This document shows positions 17,293 through 26,546 of a DNA stretch of 64,000 nt, piece by piece (the stretch's first letter is position 1; each line of letters starts with the position of its first letter). The DNA is taken from assembly GCA_963798505.1 (NCBI GenBank), contig CAWCTX010000011.1, forward strand, positions 62,001-126,000, read 5' to 3'. A program made the translations under genes and the position numbers. This DNA comes from CAVWSM01 sp963798505 (GTDB lineage Bacteria > Actinomycetota > Actinomycetes > Jiangellales > Jiangellaceae). The notes below the pieces were generated by a model. It was not told the origin of the DNA. It saw nothing but the letters and a program-made list of their open reading frames with translations, and did no database searches.

Positions 17293-18083
17293 TCACGGAC
17301 AGCACGGCCAACACGCCCGCCGGCCCGTCGACCACGAGATCGCAGCGGTCGCGCACGGCCGCAGGCGTCTCCGCCGAGTCTGCGCACACCGCCAGCGCCG
17401 CCAGCCCTTCCGCGCGGAACTCGTCGAGCGCGTCCAGTGCGGGGACGTCCCCGAGATCGTCGCCGGCGAACAGCACGACATCGACGCCCTCGTCGCGTAC
17501 GAGGGCGCGCAGTGCATGCCCTTTGTTCATGCCCGGCGGCCGCACCTCCAGCACGTACCTACCGGGCACCACCTCGAGGCCCGCGGCCGACGCCACCGAC
17601 AGCCACCTCGGCGCGCAGTCCGGCGAGCGTTCCCGCGGGATCGTCCGTGTTGCGCGTGTGCACCGCCAGCGAATGGCCCTTGTCCTCGAGATGGGTACCC
17701 TCCGGCGCCGGCGCGACCAGCGCCCGCAGAGCCTCCCGCGCCACCGCGACACCCGGATGGTCCGCCGGCGAATCGATCCGGCCGTCGGCCCACCGCTCGA
17801 GCCCGTAGTGGCCCAGCACCACGAGCCCCGGCACAGCATCCAGCCCGCCGAAGGCAACCGCGTCGGCCGCCGGCCGACCGGTGACCACCGCGACCCGACG
17901 CACCCGCGCGGCCAGGCGCGTCAGGATCGCCGCCGCTCCCGGCAGCGCGCGTGCGTCCTCCGGCCGCGGCACGATCGGGGCGAGCGTGCCGTCGAAGTCC
18001 AGCGCGACCAGGCCGTGCGACGGATCGGCGACCAGGCGGTCATAGGCCTCGCGGCCCCGCTTCGTTCGGATCGCGTGGTGCAT
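17282..18083 (-). CDS. otsB: Trehalose-6-phosphate phosphatase (frameshifted near 17600)
   Basis: 266 residues after correction. HAD-superfamily phosphatase: VALDFDGTLAPIVPRPEDA is motif I, VAVVTGRPAADAVAF motif II, VLGHYGLERW and LEDKGHSLAVHTRN typical of OtsB, and VLFAGDDLGDVPALDAL motif III. The frame breaks between LRAEVA and SVASAAGLEVVPGRYVLE; removing one G (coding GTGGCTGTCGGTG) restores it. Removes phosphate from trehalose-6-phosphate made by OtsA, which is encoded divergently 1 kb away. It follows the LytR_C gene by 9 bp and overlaps the convergent xylB end by 11 bp. Confidence 0.88.
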
Positions 18084-18092
18084 GCTGGCCAG

Positions 18093-18566
18093 TCAGCCCT
18101 TCGACAGCGTGATGTCCTGCGCGAGCACCAAGGTCAGCTCGGTGGGGCCCATGCCCTCGCGCGCCGGCTCGATCGACGTCAGCTCGGGGTAGGTCCGCGA
18201 GAGCGTGGCCGCCGCATCCTCCAGCCCGACCGGGGTGAAGATCGTCGTCTCCGTCAACTGGCCGCTGAAGTTGATCAACCCCGCCACCTCCCAGCCGTCG
18301 GTGCGCAGCGTATCGGCGGTGCGCGCAGCGAGCCCCGCCACGGTGGTGGCGTTGGCGACGCGGACGGGAGCCTTGACCTCGGGCGGCGGCTGCTCCGTCA
18401 CCTCAGGCGCCACTGCAGCATCGGTGGGGGCGTCGGTGCCGGCGGCCACCGGGTCGTCGCCGCCGTCGACGTCACGACCGAAGAACAGCAGTAGTCCCCC
18501 GACCACGACCAGGGTCCCCACGAGCGCGACCAGCGAAGGCCAGATGGCGTTCCACCGGTCACGCAT
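18093..18566 (-). CDS. LytR_C-domain envelope protein
   Basis: 157 residues. A short cytoplasmic N-terminus, one membrane segment (IWPSLVALVGTLVVVGGLLLFF split at about residues 8-30), a Pro/Ala/Asp-rich linker, and a C-terminal LytR_C domain (VRVANATTVAGLAARTADTL, DGWEVAGLINF, TIFTPVGLEDAAATLSRTYP). LytR_C domains accompany cell-wall polymer ligases; this stand-alone version is membrane-anchored and faces outward. AGGAG lies 6 bp ahead of ATG 18566. It sits between a DUF3263 gene and otsB, probably one operon. Confidence 0.82.
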   Translation of the reverse strand: MRDRWNAIWPSLVALVGTLVVVGGLLLFFGRDVDGGDDPVAAGTDAPTDAAVAPEVTEQPPPEVKAPVRVANATTVAGLAARTADTLRTDGWEVAGLINFSGQLTETTIFTPVGLEDAAATLSRTYPELTSIEPAREGMGPTELTLVLAQDITLSKG

Positions 18567-18581
18567 CGGACGCTCCTTGGC

Positions 18582-18899
18582 TCAGACCTCGAACCCGAGC
18601 CGGCGAGCGGAGCGGGTCCGCTGCCGCGACGACCGCAGCCGCCGCAGCCTTTTCACGAGCATCGGATCATAGGCGAGCGCATCCGGGCGGTCGATGAGCT
18701 CGTTGAGCACCTGGTAGTAGCGCGTCGCGGACATGTCGAACAGGTCGCGGATCGCCTGCTCCTTGGCGCCCGCGTACTTCCACCACTGACGCTCGAAACC
18801 CAGCACAGCGCGGTCGCGGTCGCTCAGCGCAGCAGCGGCATGCGCCGCAGCGGGACCGGTGACCACTGGGTGGCCCGTGTTGCGTGCCGCCTCCGTCAC
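18582..18899 (-). CDS. DUF3263 protein
   Basis: 105 residues. The core LSDRDRAVLGFERQWWKYAG followed by KEQAIRDLFDMSATRYYQVL is characteristic of DUF3263, a small helix-turn-helix-like actinobacterial protein. The N-terminal 25 residues are variable and the C-terminus is Arg-rich (RLRRLRSSRQRTRSARRLG). The GTG start at 18899 has GGAGGAGGAG just upstream. It is followed by the LytR_C gene, a pairing also seen in mycobacteria as I recall it. DNA binding is inferred from the Arg-rich HTH-like core. Confidence 0.85.
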   Translation of the reverse strand: MTEAARNTGHPVVTGPAAAHAAAALSDRDRAVLGFERQWWKYAGAKEQAIRDLFDMSATRYYQVLNELIDRPDALAYDPMLVKRLRRLRSSRQRTRSARRLGFEV

Positions 18900-19113
18900 C
18901 GCTCCTCCTCCTCGCGCGCGTACCTATCGTCTCGCCAGCGTCTTCTGTCGCGATTGCCCGACCTCGCCAGCCATCGTACGGGCCCATGAACGACAGCCCT
19001 GTCATTTGACACGCTCTTAGTGCCGACGACATCCAAACCACACTCTGCGGCGATTCAGGCGGTAACCAGGAGGGCATACTCTGGGATACCCCCGACGTGC
19101 GGAGGGCTTTCCT

Positions 19114-20532
19114 GTGAGCGAAGCCAGCCAGTCCACCGCCGGGTTCGTGGTCGTTGCCAACCGGCTGCCCGTCGATCGCGTCACGGACGACGACAACTCG
19201 GCCGAGTGGCGACGCAGTCCGGGCGGCCTCGTCACCGCGCTCGCCCCGGTGATGCGCGCCAACGACGGCGCGTGGGTCGGGTGGGTCGGTGCCGCCGACG
19301 AGGTGCCGGAGCCGTTCACCGAGGACGGCATGCACCTCGTCCCCGTTGCCCTGACCGACGTGGATGTCGAGCAGTACTACGAGGGCTTCTCCAACGCGAC
19401 GCTGTGGCCGCTCTACCACGACGTCATCGTGCAGCCGCGATATCACCGCGAGTGGTGGGAGTCCTACGTCAGCGTCAACCGGCGTTTCGCCGAGGCCGCC
19501 GCGCAAGTGGCCGAAGAAGGCGCCACAGTCTGGGTGCAGGACTACCAGCTGCAGCTGGTCCCGCAGATGCTGCGCATGCAGCGACCCGACCTGCGCATCG
19601 GGTTCTTCCTGCACATTCCGTTCCCGCCCATCGAGCTGTTCCTGCAGCTGCCGTGGCGCACGCAGATCCTCGAAGGGCTGCTCGGCGCCGACCTCGTCGG
19701 CTTCCAGCTCAACGGCGCGGCGACCAACTTCTGCCACCTCACCGAGCGCCTGCTGGGCCTGAAGGTCGAGAACGGGCACATCGTGCTGCCGGACCGCAAG
19801 GTGCGTGCGGCGGCTTTTCCGATCGCCATCGACAGCAAGGAGATCGCGGAGCTCGCCGACAGCCCGGATACCCAGTCGCGAGCCAAGGAGATCCGCGGCG
19901 AGCTGGGCAACCCGCGCTACGTCCTGCTCGGCGTCGACCGGCTCGACTACACCAAGGGCATCGGCCACCGGCTCAAGGCGTTCTCCGAGCTGCTTGACGA
20001 CGGCCGGCTCTCCACCGAGGACGCGGTGCTCATCCAGGTGGCGACCCCGAGCCGCGAGCGCGTCGAGCAGTACCGCATCCTGCGCGACGAAATCGAGCTG
20101 CAGGTCGGGCGCATCAACGGTGAGCACAGTCGTCTCGGCTACCCGGCCGTCAACTACATGCACGCGTCGTACGACCGCGCGGAGCTTGTTGCCCTGCTTC
20201 GTGCGGCCGACGTGATGGTGGTGACCCCGCTCCGCGACGGCATGAACCTCGTCGCCAAGGAATACGTCGCCGCCCGCTCCGACGAGCAGGGCGCGTTGGT
20301 GCTGAGCGAGTTCGCCGGCGCGGCCGCCGAGCTGCGCGACGCCTACCTCGTCAACCCACACGACATCGTCGGCCTCAAGCGGGCGCTGCTGGACGCGATG
20401 CACGCGTCGCCCGAGGAGCAGCAGCGGCGCATGAACGCGATGCGCACGCACGTTCTCGAGCACGATGTCGCCCGCTGGGCCCGGGACTTCCTCGACGCGC
20501 TGCGCGACCCGACCCTCGTACCCCGGCACTGA
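19114..20532 (+). CDS. otsA: Alpha,alpha-trehalose-phosphate synthase (UDP-forming)
   Basis: 472 residues, typical GT20 enzyme: VVVANRLPVDRV and SPGGLVTALAPVM (sugar phosphate/UDP loop), VWVQDYQLQLVPQMLR, LHIPFPPIELF, LLGVDRLDYTKGIGHRL, VVTPLRDGMNLVAKEYVAAR and VLSEFAGAAAEL are all intact. Makes trehalose-6-phosphate from a nucleotide-glucose and glucose-6-phosphate. The GTG start at 19114 has GGAGGG 7 bp upstream. The 214-bp gap to the divergent DUF3263-LytR_C-otsB operon should contain both promoters; I saw only a weak TTGACA near 19006. Confidence 0.95.
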   Translation: MSEASQSTAGFVVVANRLPVDRVTDDDNSAEWRRSPGGLVTALAPVMRANDGAWVGWVGAADEVPEPFTEDGMHLVPVALTDVDVEQYYEGFSNATLWPLYHDVIVQPRYHREWWESYVSVNRRFAEAAAQVAEEGATVWVQDYQLQLVPQMLRMQRPDLRIGFFLHIPFPPIELFLQLPWRTQILEGLLGADLVGFQLNGAATNFCHLTERLLGLKVENGHIVLPDRKVRAAAFPIAIDSKEIAELADSPDTQSRAKEIRGELGNPRYVLLGVDRLDYTKGIGHRLKAFSELLDDGRLSTEDAVLIQVATPSRERVEQYRILRDEIELQVGRINGEHSRLGYPAVNYMHASYDRAELVALLRAADVMVVTPLRDGMNLVAKEYVAARSDEQGALVLSEFAGAAAELRDAYLVNPHDIVGLKRALLDAMHASPEEQQRRMNAMRTHVLEHDVARWARDFLDALRDPTLVPRH

Positions 20533-20543
20533 TGGGAGCGTCG

Positions 20544-21920
20544 TCAATCCTCGTCAGGGGATGATCGTGCGCGCCCCGAGATGCTCCGGCTGATCGTCTC
20601 GGCAAGCAGCACGGCTGACGCGACCGCCAATGCCCGGAAGGCGGCGTCGAGGAACGACACGATTCCTTCGTTGGTACGTCCATCGGTGAGCAGCAGCAGG
20701 CTCGTATAGATCTGGAGGCCGGGCAGCAACGGAGTGATCCCGGGGACGACGAGCGAGAGCGGCAACGCCCGCTGGCGCTGGGCCAGCACGTAGCCGAGTG
20801 CGCCGACCGCCGCGCCGGCGACCGCCACGGCCGCCTGCGCCGAGTCGGTGATCGTCTCCACGATCGCCGCGGTGACAACACCCGTTGCCCCCGCGAGGGC
20901 GGCCGATGGCACCAGGCGGCGCGGGGTATATGCCCCGACCGCGACGGCGGCCGCTGCCACAGCTGCTGCCGCAGTGCGCAGCGCGAGCTCCTCGTACGGC
21001 TGGGCGCGGAACACCACGGACAGGTCGACGTCGAACCGGTTGCCGATGTCCAGGCCGATGGCGACGCCGGCGACGATGCCCGCCACCAGGATCATCGCTT
21101 CGAACGCCCGCGCCGCTCCGGTCACCAGGAACCCCGTGAGCGCATCCTGCATCGACGTGACGAGCAGCACACCGGGCAGCAGCACGATGATGCCGCCCGA
21201 CACCACCAGTGCCGGCGAGATCGGCGCACCCAGTGCGACCAGCGCGACCGCCACAACCGTGGCGAGCGTGCCGCCGATGACGTTGAGGAAGAAGGTCGGA
21301 ACGGCTCGGTGCGCCAGCACGCGACCGATACGGTCGAGCACGCAGCCCGTGGCGAAGGCCACCGTCGCGCCGAGCACTCCGCCGCCGAGCAGCACCACGA
21401 TCGCCGCGGCAAGCACGCCCCGGGCCAGCGTGACGAACCATCTCGGGTACGGCCTTGGCTGCCGCTCGATCGCAGTGAGCCGCTCGAACGCCTCCTCGCG
21501 GGTCACCTTGCCCTGGGTGAGGTCGAGCAGCAGTCCGTGCGCATCGGTCAGCCGGGCATGGTCGTCGGCACGGGCGCGGACGACTCGGACAGCCGTCACC
21601 GGCGGCGCCTCCGGGTCAGGGCGCACCGACAGCGTGATCGCCGTGAACGTGACGTCGGCCTCCGCCCGCTCCAGGCCCATCGCTGTCGCCGCGGCGAGCA
21701 CCGACGCCTCGACGTCGGAGACAGCGGCCCCGCGGGTCAGCAGCATGTCGCCGACGCGCAGCGAAAAGTCGAACGACCGGTAAAGCTCGCGGTCCTGTGG
21801 CCCGGGCAGCCGCTTGTTCGTGGCCCACGGGCTACGCCGCAACCCCGGTGACGTCGGCGGATCGGTGTCGCGCCACAGGCGCACCATGCGGTCCCGCGTC
21901 GAGCGGCGTAGGCGCGGCAC
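20544..21920 (-). CDS. Threonine/serine exporter ThrE-family protein
   Basis: 458 residues. An N-terminal cytoplasmic ThrE domain (RVGDMLLTRGAAVSDVEASV, ADVTFTAITLSV, VRARADDHARLTDAHGLLLD) is followed by about ten hydrophobic helices, including a second ThrE-like membrane domain (ALPLSLVVPGITPLLPGLQI). The two-domain arrangement in one chain is as in Corynebacterium ThrE. Exports threonine or serine in that organism; the substrate here is not known. The GTG start at 21920 follows the cofC stop by one base, suggesting coupled translation. Confidence 0.85.
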   Translation of the reverse strand: MPRLRRSTRDRMVRLWRDTDPPTSPGLRRSPWATNKRLPGPQDRELYRSFDFSLRVGDMLLTRGAAVSDVEASVLAAATAMGLERAEADVTFTAITLSVRPDPEAPPVTAVRVVRARADDHARLTDAHGLLLDLTQGKVTREEAFERLTAIERQPRPYPRWFVTLARGVLAAAIVVLLGGGVLGATVAFATGCVLDRIGRVLAHRAVPTFFLNVIGGTLATVVAVALVALGAPISPALVVSGGIIVLLPGVLLVTSMQDALTGFLVTGAARAFEAMILVAGIVAGVAIGLDIGNRFDVDLSVVFRAQPYEELALRTAAAAVAAAAVAVGAYTPRRLVPSAALAGATGVVTAAIVETITDSAQAAVAVAGAAVGALGYVLAQRQRALPLSLVVPGITPLLPGLQIYTSLLLLTDGRTNEGIVSFLDAAFRALAVASAVLLAETISRSISGRARSSPDED

Positions 21921-21921
21921 G

Positions 21922-22542
21922 TCAGCCCGTCGCCAGGTCGGGGCGGCCGACGAGGCTGCGCGCGATCCGCGCGGTAGCCGCACCCAGCCCCTCGCGCGCG
22001 GCAGCCGCGAGGTCATCGAAGGTGTCGATGTCGTGGCGCAGACCGGGCGCGGCAGCGAGCCGGAAAGCGGTGCGGGCGTGGGCGAGTGCCGAGCCGGGGC
22101 CGAACGCCGGATCGAGCGGCACCCCGGATGCGGTCACGATCGTGGTGCCGGTGCCGGAGCGGTCGGGCACGAAGCCGCGCGGGTGACCGGCCGCCTCCGC
22201 GAGGACGGCCGACAGGTCGGCCGCGGTCAGCAGTGGCAGGTCGGCCATCACCGCAGCGACCGCTTCGGCCGAGAGCGCCCGGGCGCCTGTCGCGAACGCG
22301 GCGTTGAGCCCCCGGCCAGGATCGGGTACGACCTGTGCGCCGCCGCGGCGGGCCACCCGGGCAACGTCGTCATCGGAGGAGACCACGACGATCCGGTTCA
22401 CCCGCGGGGTCGCGTGCACCTCGGCCAGCACGTCCGTCAGCATCGCCAGCACGAGCCGCGCACGCACCGGCGCGCGCAACGTACGCATGCGGCTCTTGGC
22501 CCGGTCGAGATCCTTCACGGCCACGACGACGCCCCACTCCAC
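21922..22542 (-). CDS. cofC: CofC-like nucleotidyltransferase of coenzyme F420 synthesis
   Basis: 206 residues. Features of phospholactate/phosphoenolpyruvate guanylyltransferase: VVVAVKDLDRAKSRM at the N-terminus, VLAMLTDVLAEV, VVVSSDDDVARVARRGG, ADLPLLTAADL, GTGTTIVTASGVPLDPAFGP and GLRHDIDTFDDL. It attaches GMP to PEP or phospholactate, the first committed step to the F420 side chain. The GTG start 22542 opens directly at the conserved VEWGVVVAVKDLDRAK. It lies divergent from an F420-dependent oxidoreductase gene, consistent with an F420 role. Confidence 0.9.
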   Translation of the reverse strand: MEWGVVVAVKDLDRAKSRMRTLRAPVRARLVLAMLTDVLAEVHATPRVNRIVVVSSDDDVARVARRGGAQVVPDPGRGLNAAFATGARALSAEAVAAVMADLPLLTAADLSAVLAEAAGHPRGFVPDRSGTGTTIVTASGVPLDPAFGPGSALAHARTAFRLAAAPGLRHDIDTFDDLAAAAREGLGAATARIARSLVGRPDLATG

Positions 22543-22630
22543 GACCCGAGGGTACGGGGCGCGTGCCCGCGCTCGCGTACCCGTGCAAGGGTTGGAGAAT
22601 CGCTCACCCGCCCCGACCGGAGGACGACAC

Positions 22631-23632
22631 ATGCCGCGCACGACCATCGGCTACGCCGCGATGCTCGAGCAGTTCAGGCCCAACGACGTCATCCGGTTCT
22701 CCGAGCTCGCCGAGGCGCACGGCTTCTCGGGTGTCATGGCCGCCGACCACTTCCAGCCGTGGGTGCCGCAACAGGGCCAGTCGGGGTTCGTCTGGAACGT
22801 GCTCACCGGCATCGGCTCACGCACGACCGGTGACCTCGGCACCGGGGTGGCCTGCCCGTCGTTCCGCATGCATCCCGCGGTGGTGGCGCAGGCGTCGGCC
22901 ACGCTGGCCGCGATGTACCCCGGCCGGCACTGGCTCGGTCTCGGCTCGGGCGAGGCGCTCAACGAGCACGTGACGGGCGGCTACTGGCCCGAGGCCCCGG
23001 AGCGCATCCGCATGATGTTCGAGGCCATCGACATCATCCAGAAGCTGTTCACCGCGTCGTTGGAAGGCAAGGACGTCAAGCACTCGGGCGACTATTTCAA
23101 GCTCGGGACGACCCGGCTGTGGACCATGCCCGAGCAGGCGCCGCCGATCTATGTCGCGACCGCCGGCCCGGTGACCGCCAAGCGCACCGGGCGCGTCGCC
23201 GACGGCATCATCACCGTCGGCGCGCCGCTGGAGAAGATCTCCGGGGTGTTCGCCAAGTTCGAGGAGGGCGCGCGGGAAGCCGGCAAGGACCCCGACACCA
23301 TGCCGCGCATCATGCAGCTGCACCTTTCGTGGGCGCCGACTGACGAGGAGGCCCTGGTCAACGCGATGACCGAGTGGCCCAACGGCGGCATGAAGTTCCC
23401 CAAGCAGGACATCCGCTCACCGCACGACTTCGCGGCGATTGCCAAGCTCGTCCGTCCCGAGGACTTCCAAGGCCGCATGCTCATCTCCAGCGACCCGGAC
23501 GCGCACCGCGCCGAGATCCAGCGCTTCCTCGACCTCGGCATCGACCGGCTCTACCTGCACAACGTCGGGCGCAACCAGGAGGAGTGGATCGAGGTGTTCG
23601 GCCGCGACGTGCTCCCCAAGCTGGTCAGCTAG
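22631..23632 (+). CDS. F420-dependent LLM-class oxidoreductase (TIGR03557-like)
   Basis: 333 residues, luciferase-like TIM barrel. Landmarks are IGYAAMLEQFRPNDVIRFS, GVMAADHFQPWVPQQGQ, WLGLGSGEALNEHVTG, MPEQAPPIYVATAGP and RLYLHNVGRNQEEWIEVFG. These fit the F420-dependent glucose-6-phosphate dehydrogenase-like group TIGR03557; the substrate is unknown. GGAGGACGACAC precedes ATG 22631. It is divergent from cofC and ends at a bidirectional hairpin shared with the cytX gene. Confidence 0.88.
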   Translation: MPRTTIGYAAMLEQFRPNDVIRFSELAEAHGFSGVMAADHFQPWVPQQGQSGFVWNVLTGIGSRTTGDLGTGVACPSFRMHPAVVAQASATLAAMYPGRHWLGLGSGEALNEHVTGGYWPEAPERIRMMFEAIDIIQKLFTASLEGKDVKHSGDYFKLGTTRLWTMPEQAPPIYVATAGPVTAKRTGRVADGIITVGAPLEKISGVFAKFEEGAREAGKDPDTMPRIMQLHLSWAPTDEEALVNAMTEWPNGGMKFPKQDIRSPHDFAAIAKLVRPEDFQGRMLISSDPDAHRAEIQRFLDLGIDRLYLHNVGRNQEEWIEVFGRDVLPKLVS

Positions 23633-23657
23633 GGGCCCAGGCCGCCCACTTGTCAGA

Positions 23658-23724
23658 TGTCAGATTGTCAGAGCGCTGCATCCTTGCAGGTCAGCGCCCT
23701 GCCTTCGAGTCTGACAATCTGACA
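23658..23724. terminator. Bidirectional hairpin between convergent genes
   Basis: Positions 23658-23672 (TGTCAGATTGTCAGA) and 23710-23724 are perfect reverse complements, 15 bp, with a 37-base loop. It lies after the LLM gene stop and overlaps the last codons of the convergent cytX gene. Confidence 0.7.
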
Positions 23725-25037
23725 ACTCGGGTGAGCCGACCCAGGAGCAGCATCGCCACCGCCCCGACGAGGATCGAGCCGACCGAGGCGCCGAGCCAGT
23801 CCGGCATGGCGAACGGAAGATCGGCCGCGCGGCGCCCCCACCAGTCACTCCAACCGGAGACGGCGCCGGGGTTGATGAGCTGGTACGTGACGAAGCCGGC
23901 GAGCCACGCCACCGCAGGCTGCCACCGGAACCGTGCGTGCTCCGACACGTCCCACCGGCCCCGGCTCACGACGAAGAAGTCGACGATCGCGACCGCGAAC
24001 AGCGGCACGAAGACCGCCCCGATCAGGTACAGGAACGACGTGTAGCCGCTCATGTCGACCCACAGCGCCAACGCCGTCGCCAGCACGCCGATCACGACCG
24101 ACACCAGTCGCCGATCCAGCCGCGGCGCGAGGTTCTGCACCGACATGGTCGTCGAGTACACGTTGGCAAACGCCTCATCCACCTCGTCGACGAGCAAGAT
24201 AAACAACGCCACCGCGCCGGCCGGCAGCGCAACGAGGGCGAGGATGACGTTGTCGCCGTCGGTGCCGAGCGTGGCCACGGCCAGCACTCCCAGCCCGTAG
24301 TAGGCGAGAGCCGCCAGCCCGTACCCGATCGACGCACCACTGAACGCCGCCGACCGCGACCGCGAGTGCCGCGAGTAGTCGGCGGCCAGCGGCGCGAACG
24401 ACACCACCCCCGCCACCGCCAGGTCGACCGCGAGCCAGAACCCCGAGAAGTCGCCCGCGGTCAACGATCCCACCGGGCCCCCGCGCAACACCTGCACGAA
24501 CAGGAAGACGCTGGCCAGCAGGACCAGCCACACCATCACCTTGCGCAGCGCCCGCACCGAACCGAGCGGTCGTACGGCCATGAGCGTCGCCACGGCGCCC
24601 GCCAGCAGCACGAACAGCCAGCGCCACTCCTCACCGACGATGGCCTCGGCCGCCGTCGCGATGAGAATGATCTCCAGCGTTGCCCAGCCGAGGTTCTGCG
24701 CGATGTTGAGCGCGGTGGGCAGGTACGACCCCTGCCGCCCGAACAGGCCGCGCAACGACACCATGGCCGGCGCGCCTGTCGCAGCACCGAACACGGCGGC
24801 GCCGCCGAGCATCGCTGCCCCGAGCGCGACGCCGACCAGCGTCGCGAGCAGCCCAGCGACCAGCGACCCCGTCGTCGCCGCGATGAACGCCCCCGTCACC
24901 GGGCCGAACAGCGAGATGCCGAGGTTGCCCCACAGGGACAGCTGGTCGAGAAGGCCCAGCGGCCGCGGCGGCTCGGTGGTCAGGACGAGCGGCGCCTCCT
25001 GCGGCGCGGTCCTCGGTTCACGATCGACGAGCGTCAC
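23691..25037 (-). CDS. cytX: CytX-type NCS1 transporter, putative hydroxymethylpyrimidine/thiamine-precursor permease
   Basis: About 448 residues with about 12 membrane helices and NCS1 features: LSLWGNLGISLFGPVTGAFI (helix 1), FAPLAADYSRHSRSRSAAF, LGTDGDNVILALVALPAGAV and VDEVDEAFANVYSTTMSVQN. The TPP riboswitch immediately upstream identifies it as a thiamine-related transporter, most likely for the pyrimidine moiety HMP. GTG 25037 is chosen because GGGAG, which is the 3' end of the riboswitch, lies 8 bp upstream; GTG 25046 is an alternative. The gene is monocistronic and ends at a hairpin. Confidence 0.88.
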   Translation of the reverse strand: MTLVDREPRTAPQEAPLVLTTEPPRPLGLLDQLSLWGNLGISLFGPVTGAFIAATTGSLVAGLLATLVGVALGAAMLGGAAVFGAATGAPAMVSLRGLFGRQGSYLPTALNIAQNLGWATLEIILIATAAEAIVGEEWRWLFVLLAGAVATLMAVRPLGSVRALRKVMVWLVLLASVFLFVQVLRGGPVGSLTAGDFSGFWLAVDLAVAGVVSFAPLAADYSRHSRSRSAAFSGASIGYGLAALAYYGLGVLAVATLGTDGDNVILALVALPAGAVALFILLVDEVDEAFANVYSTTMSVQNLAPRLDRRLVSVVIGVLATALALWVDMSGYTSFLYLIGAVFVPLFAVAIVDFFVVSRGRWDVSEHARFRWQPAVAWLAGFVTYQLINPGAVSGWSDWWGRRAADLPFAMPDWLGASVGSILVGAVAMLLLGRLTRVVRLSDSKAGR

Positions 25038-25046
25038 AGGACACAC

Positions 25047-25160
25047 TCCCTACGCCGGCATTACCCGGTCAGGTTCCGGCGGTCGGTGACGCCTGCCGTA
25101 CGGAGGACGTACGGGCGCTGTCACCCTCTCAGCCCGCTATGGCGCGAGCTCCCGCGTCAG
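25047..25160 (-). promoter_or_regulatory. TPP (THI-box) riboswitch
   Basis: On the minus strand CGGGCTGAGAGGGTGACAGC is followed by a variable stem (CGTACGTCCTCCGTACG), then CGCCGGAACCTGACCGGGTA and ATGCCGGCGTAGGGAG. These are the conserved TPP aptamer blocks (CTGAGA, ACCTGA, GGGTAATGCCxGCGTAGGGA). The terminal GGGAG is also the ribosome binding site of cytX, so ligand binding would limit translation. The 5' boundary is approximate. Confidence 0.9.
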
Positions 25161-25175
25161 TTGTTGGTCGTCAGC

Positions 25176-26393
25176 CTACTGCTCGACCGGAGCGACCCGC
25201 TGCACGTCGTCGGCGCTCTCCGCAGCGTCCTCGGCGACCTCCTCCACATCTTCGGCGTGCTCCTCCACGATCTCCGTCACTTGCTCGGCGGCCGACGGCC
25301 GCTCCGAATCTCGACCGCCTGGCTTGCTCACGATGAGCGAGTTGATCCACCGTGTCCTGGGGTCGATGTCGATGAGCAGCGCCTTTGTGAGCAGCGTGAG
25401 CGGGATGGCCAGCAGGGCGCCGAGCGCACCCAGCACCCATGCCCAAAACACCAACGACAGGAAGGTCACCGTCACGGTGAGCCCGACCGCGTCGCCGACG
25501 AACTTGGGCTGGATCAGCGACTGGATGACGAAGTTGATGACCGAGTAGACGATGATCACCGCCAGCATCAGGTCCCAGCCACCTTCGAGCAGGCCGAGCA
25601 GAGCGGGTGGGATCACCCCGACGACGAAGCCGATGTTGGGGATGTAGTTGGTGATGAAGGCGAGGAGTCCCCAGAGCAGCGGTAGCGGGATTCCCATGAT
25701 GCTCAAGGCGATCGTGTCGATGACGGCCACGATCAGACCGAACACCGTCGACACCACGAGGTAGGTGCGCGTCCCGGAGGCGAAACCACGAAGCGCCGCA
25801 ATGACGTCCGGACGGGCACGCTCGGCGATCTCGAGCCGCCGGTCGAAGGACATCGCGTCGATCGCCAGGAAGAACATCAGGGCGAGGATGAACGCGATGT
25901 TGGAGAAGATGTCGAGCAGACTGCTCAGGAGCGTCTGCACGACATCGACGACCTGGGTCCAGTCGAAGCTGCTCAGGGCATCGTCGATGCGCTCGCTGCT
26001 GACGCCCTGGTCGGCGAGGAGCTGCTCGACCTCGTCGACGAGGTCGTTGAACTGCTCGGTGTATTCGGGCAGCAAGGTGGCCAGGCGTGCCACCGACACT
26101 ACGAGGGCTACGGCCAACCCGATGATGATCGCATAGGAGACGGCGAGGGCGACGATCCCGGCGATGATCCGTGGCGTCCCCTTGCGGATGAGCCAACGCA
26201 TCAGCGGGTCGACGCCGATGACGATCATCAACGCGAGGAAGAAGGGCGCAATGACCGAGGAAAACGCACGTATCCCCGCGACACCGATCACGACGGCCGC
26301 GCCGCTCAGAACCACAACGAGGCCGCGCGGGATCATCCAGTCGCCGCGACCGGAGCCGCCGCCGTCCTCCGAGGGGATCACGTTGTCCGACAT
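25176..26393 (-). CDS. AI-2E family transporter-like membrane protein
   Basis: 405 residues. About eight membrane segments in the AI-2E/PerM pattern: VVVLSGAAVVIGVAGIRAF, VIAPFFLALMIVIGVDPLM, GIVALAVSYAIIIGLAVALV, the central soluble stretch VDEVEQLLADQGVSSERIDD, then FITNYIPNIGFVVGVIPPAL and SVINFVIQSLIQPKFVGDAV. The last 50 residues are very acidic (EQVTEIVEEHAEDVEEVAED). Family members export diverse small molecules or act as ion/proton antiporters; the substrate is unknown. ATG 26393 is the most likely start. Confidence 0.88.
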   Translation of the reverse strand: MSDNVIPSEDGGGSGRGDWMIPRGLVVVLSGAAVVIGVAGIRAFSSVIAPFFLALMIVIGVDPLMRWLIRKGTPRIIAGIVALAVSYAIIIGLAVALVVSVARLATLLPEYTEQFNDLVDEVEQLLADQGVSSERIDDALSSFDWTQVVDVVQTLLSSLLDIFSNIAFILALMFFLAIDAMSFDRRLEIAERARPDVIAALRGFASGTRTYLVVSTVFGLIVAVIDTIALSIMGIPLPLLWGLLAFITNYIPNIGFVVGVIPPALLGLLEGGWDLMLAVIIVYSVINFVIQSLIQPKFVGDAVGLTVTVTFLSLVFWAWVLGALGALLAIPLTLLTKALLIDIDPRTRWINSLIVSKPGGRDSERPSAAEQVTEIVEEHAEDVEEVAEDAAESADDVQRVAPVEQ

Positions 26394-26546
26394 ACCGCGA
26401 TGATGTCGCGTCTGCCCGCCTGGGGATAGCACTTCGCACGGCGCGCCCTCCCGGCGCGCCGACATGCCAGGCTCCGCGGCCGGGGCTAGCGTCGATCCCG
26501 GCGACGATCACGTCGCATCGCGTTGTGGCATCTCCGGGAGGATCCG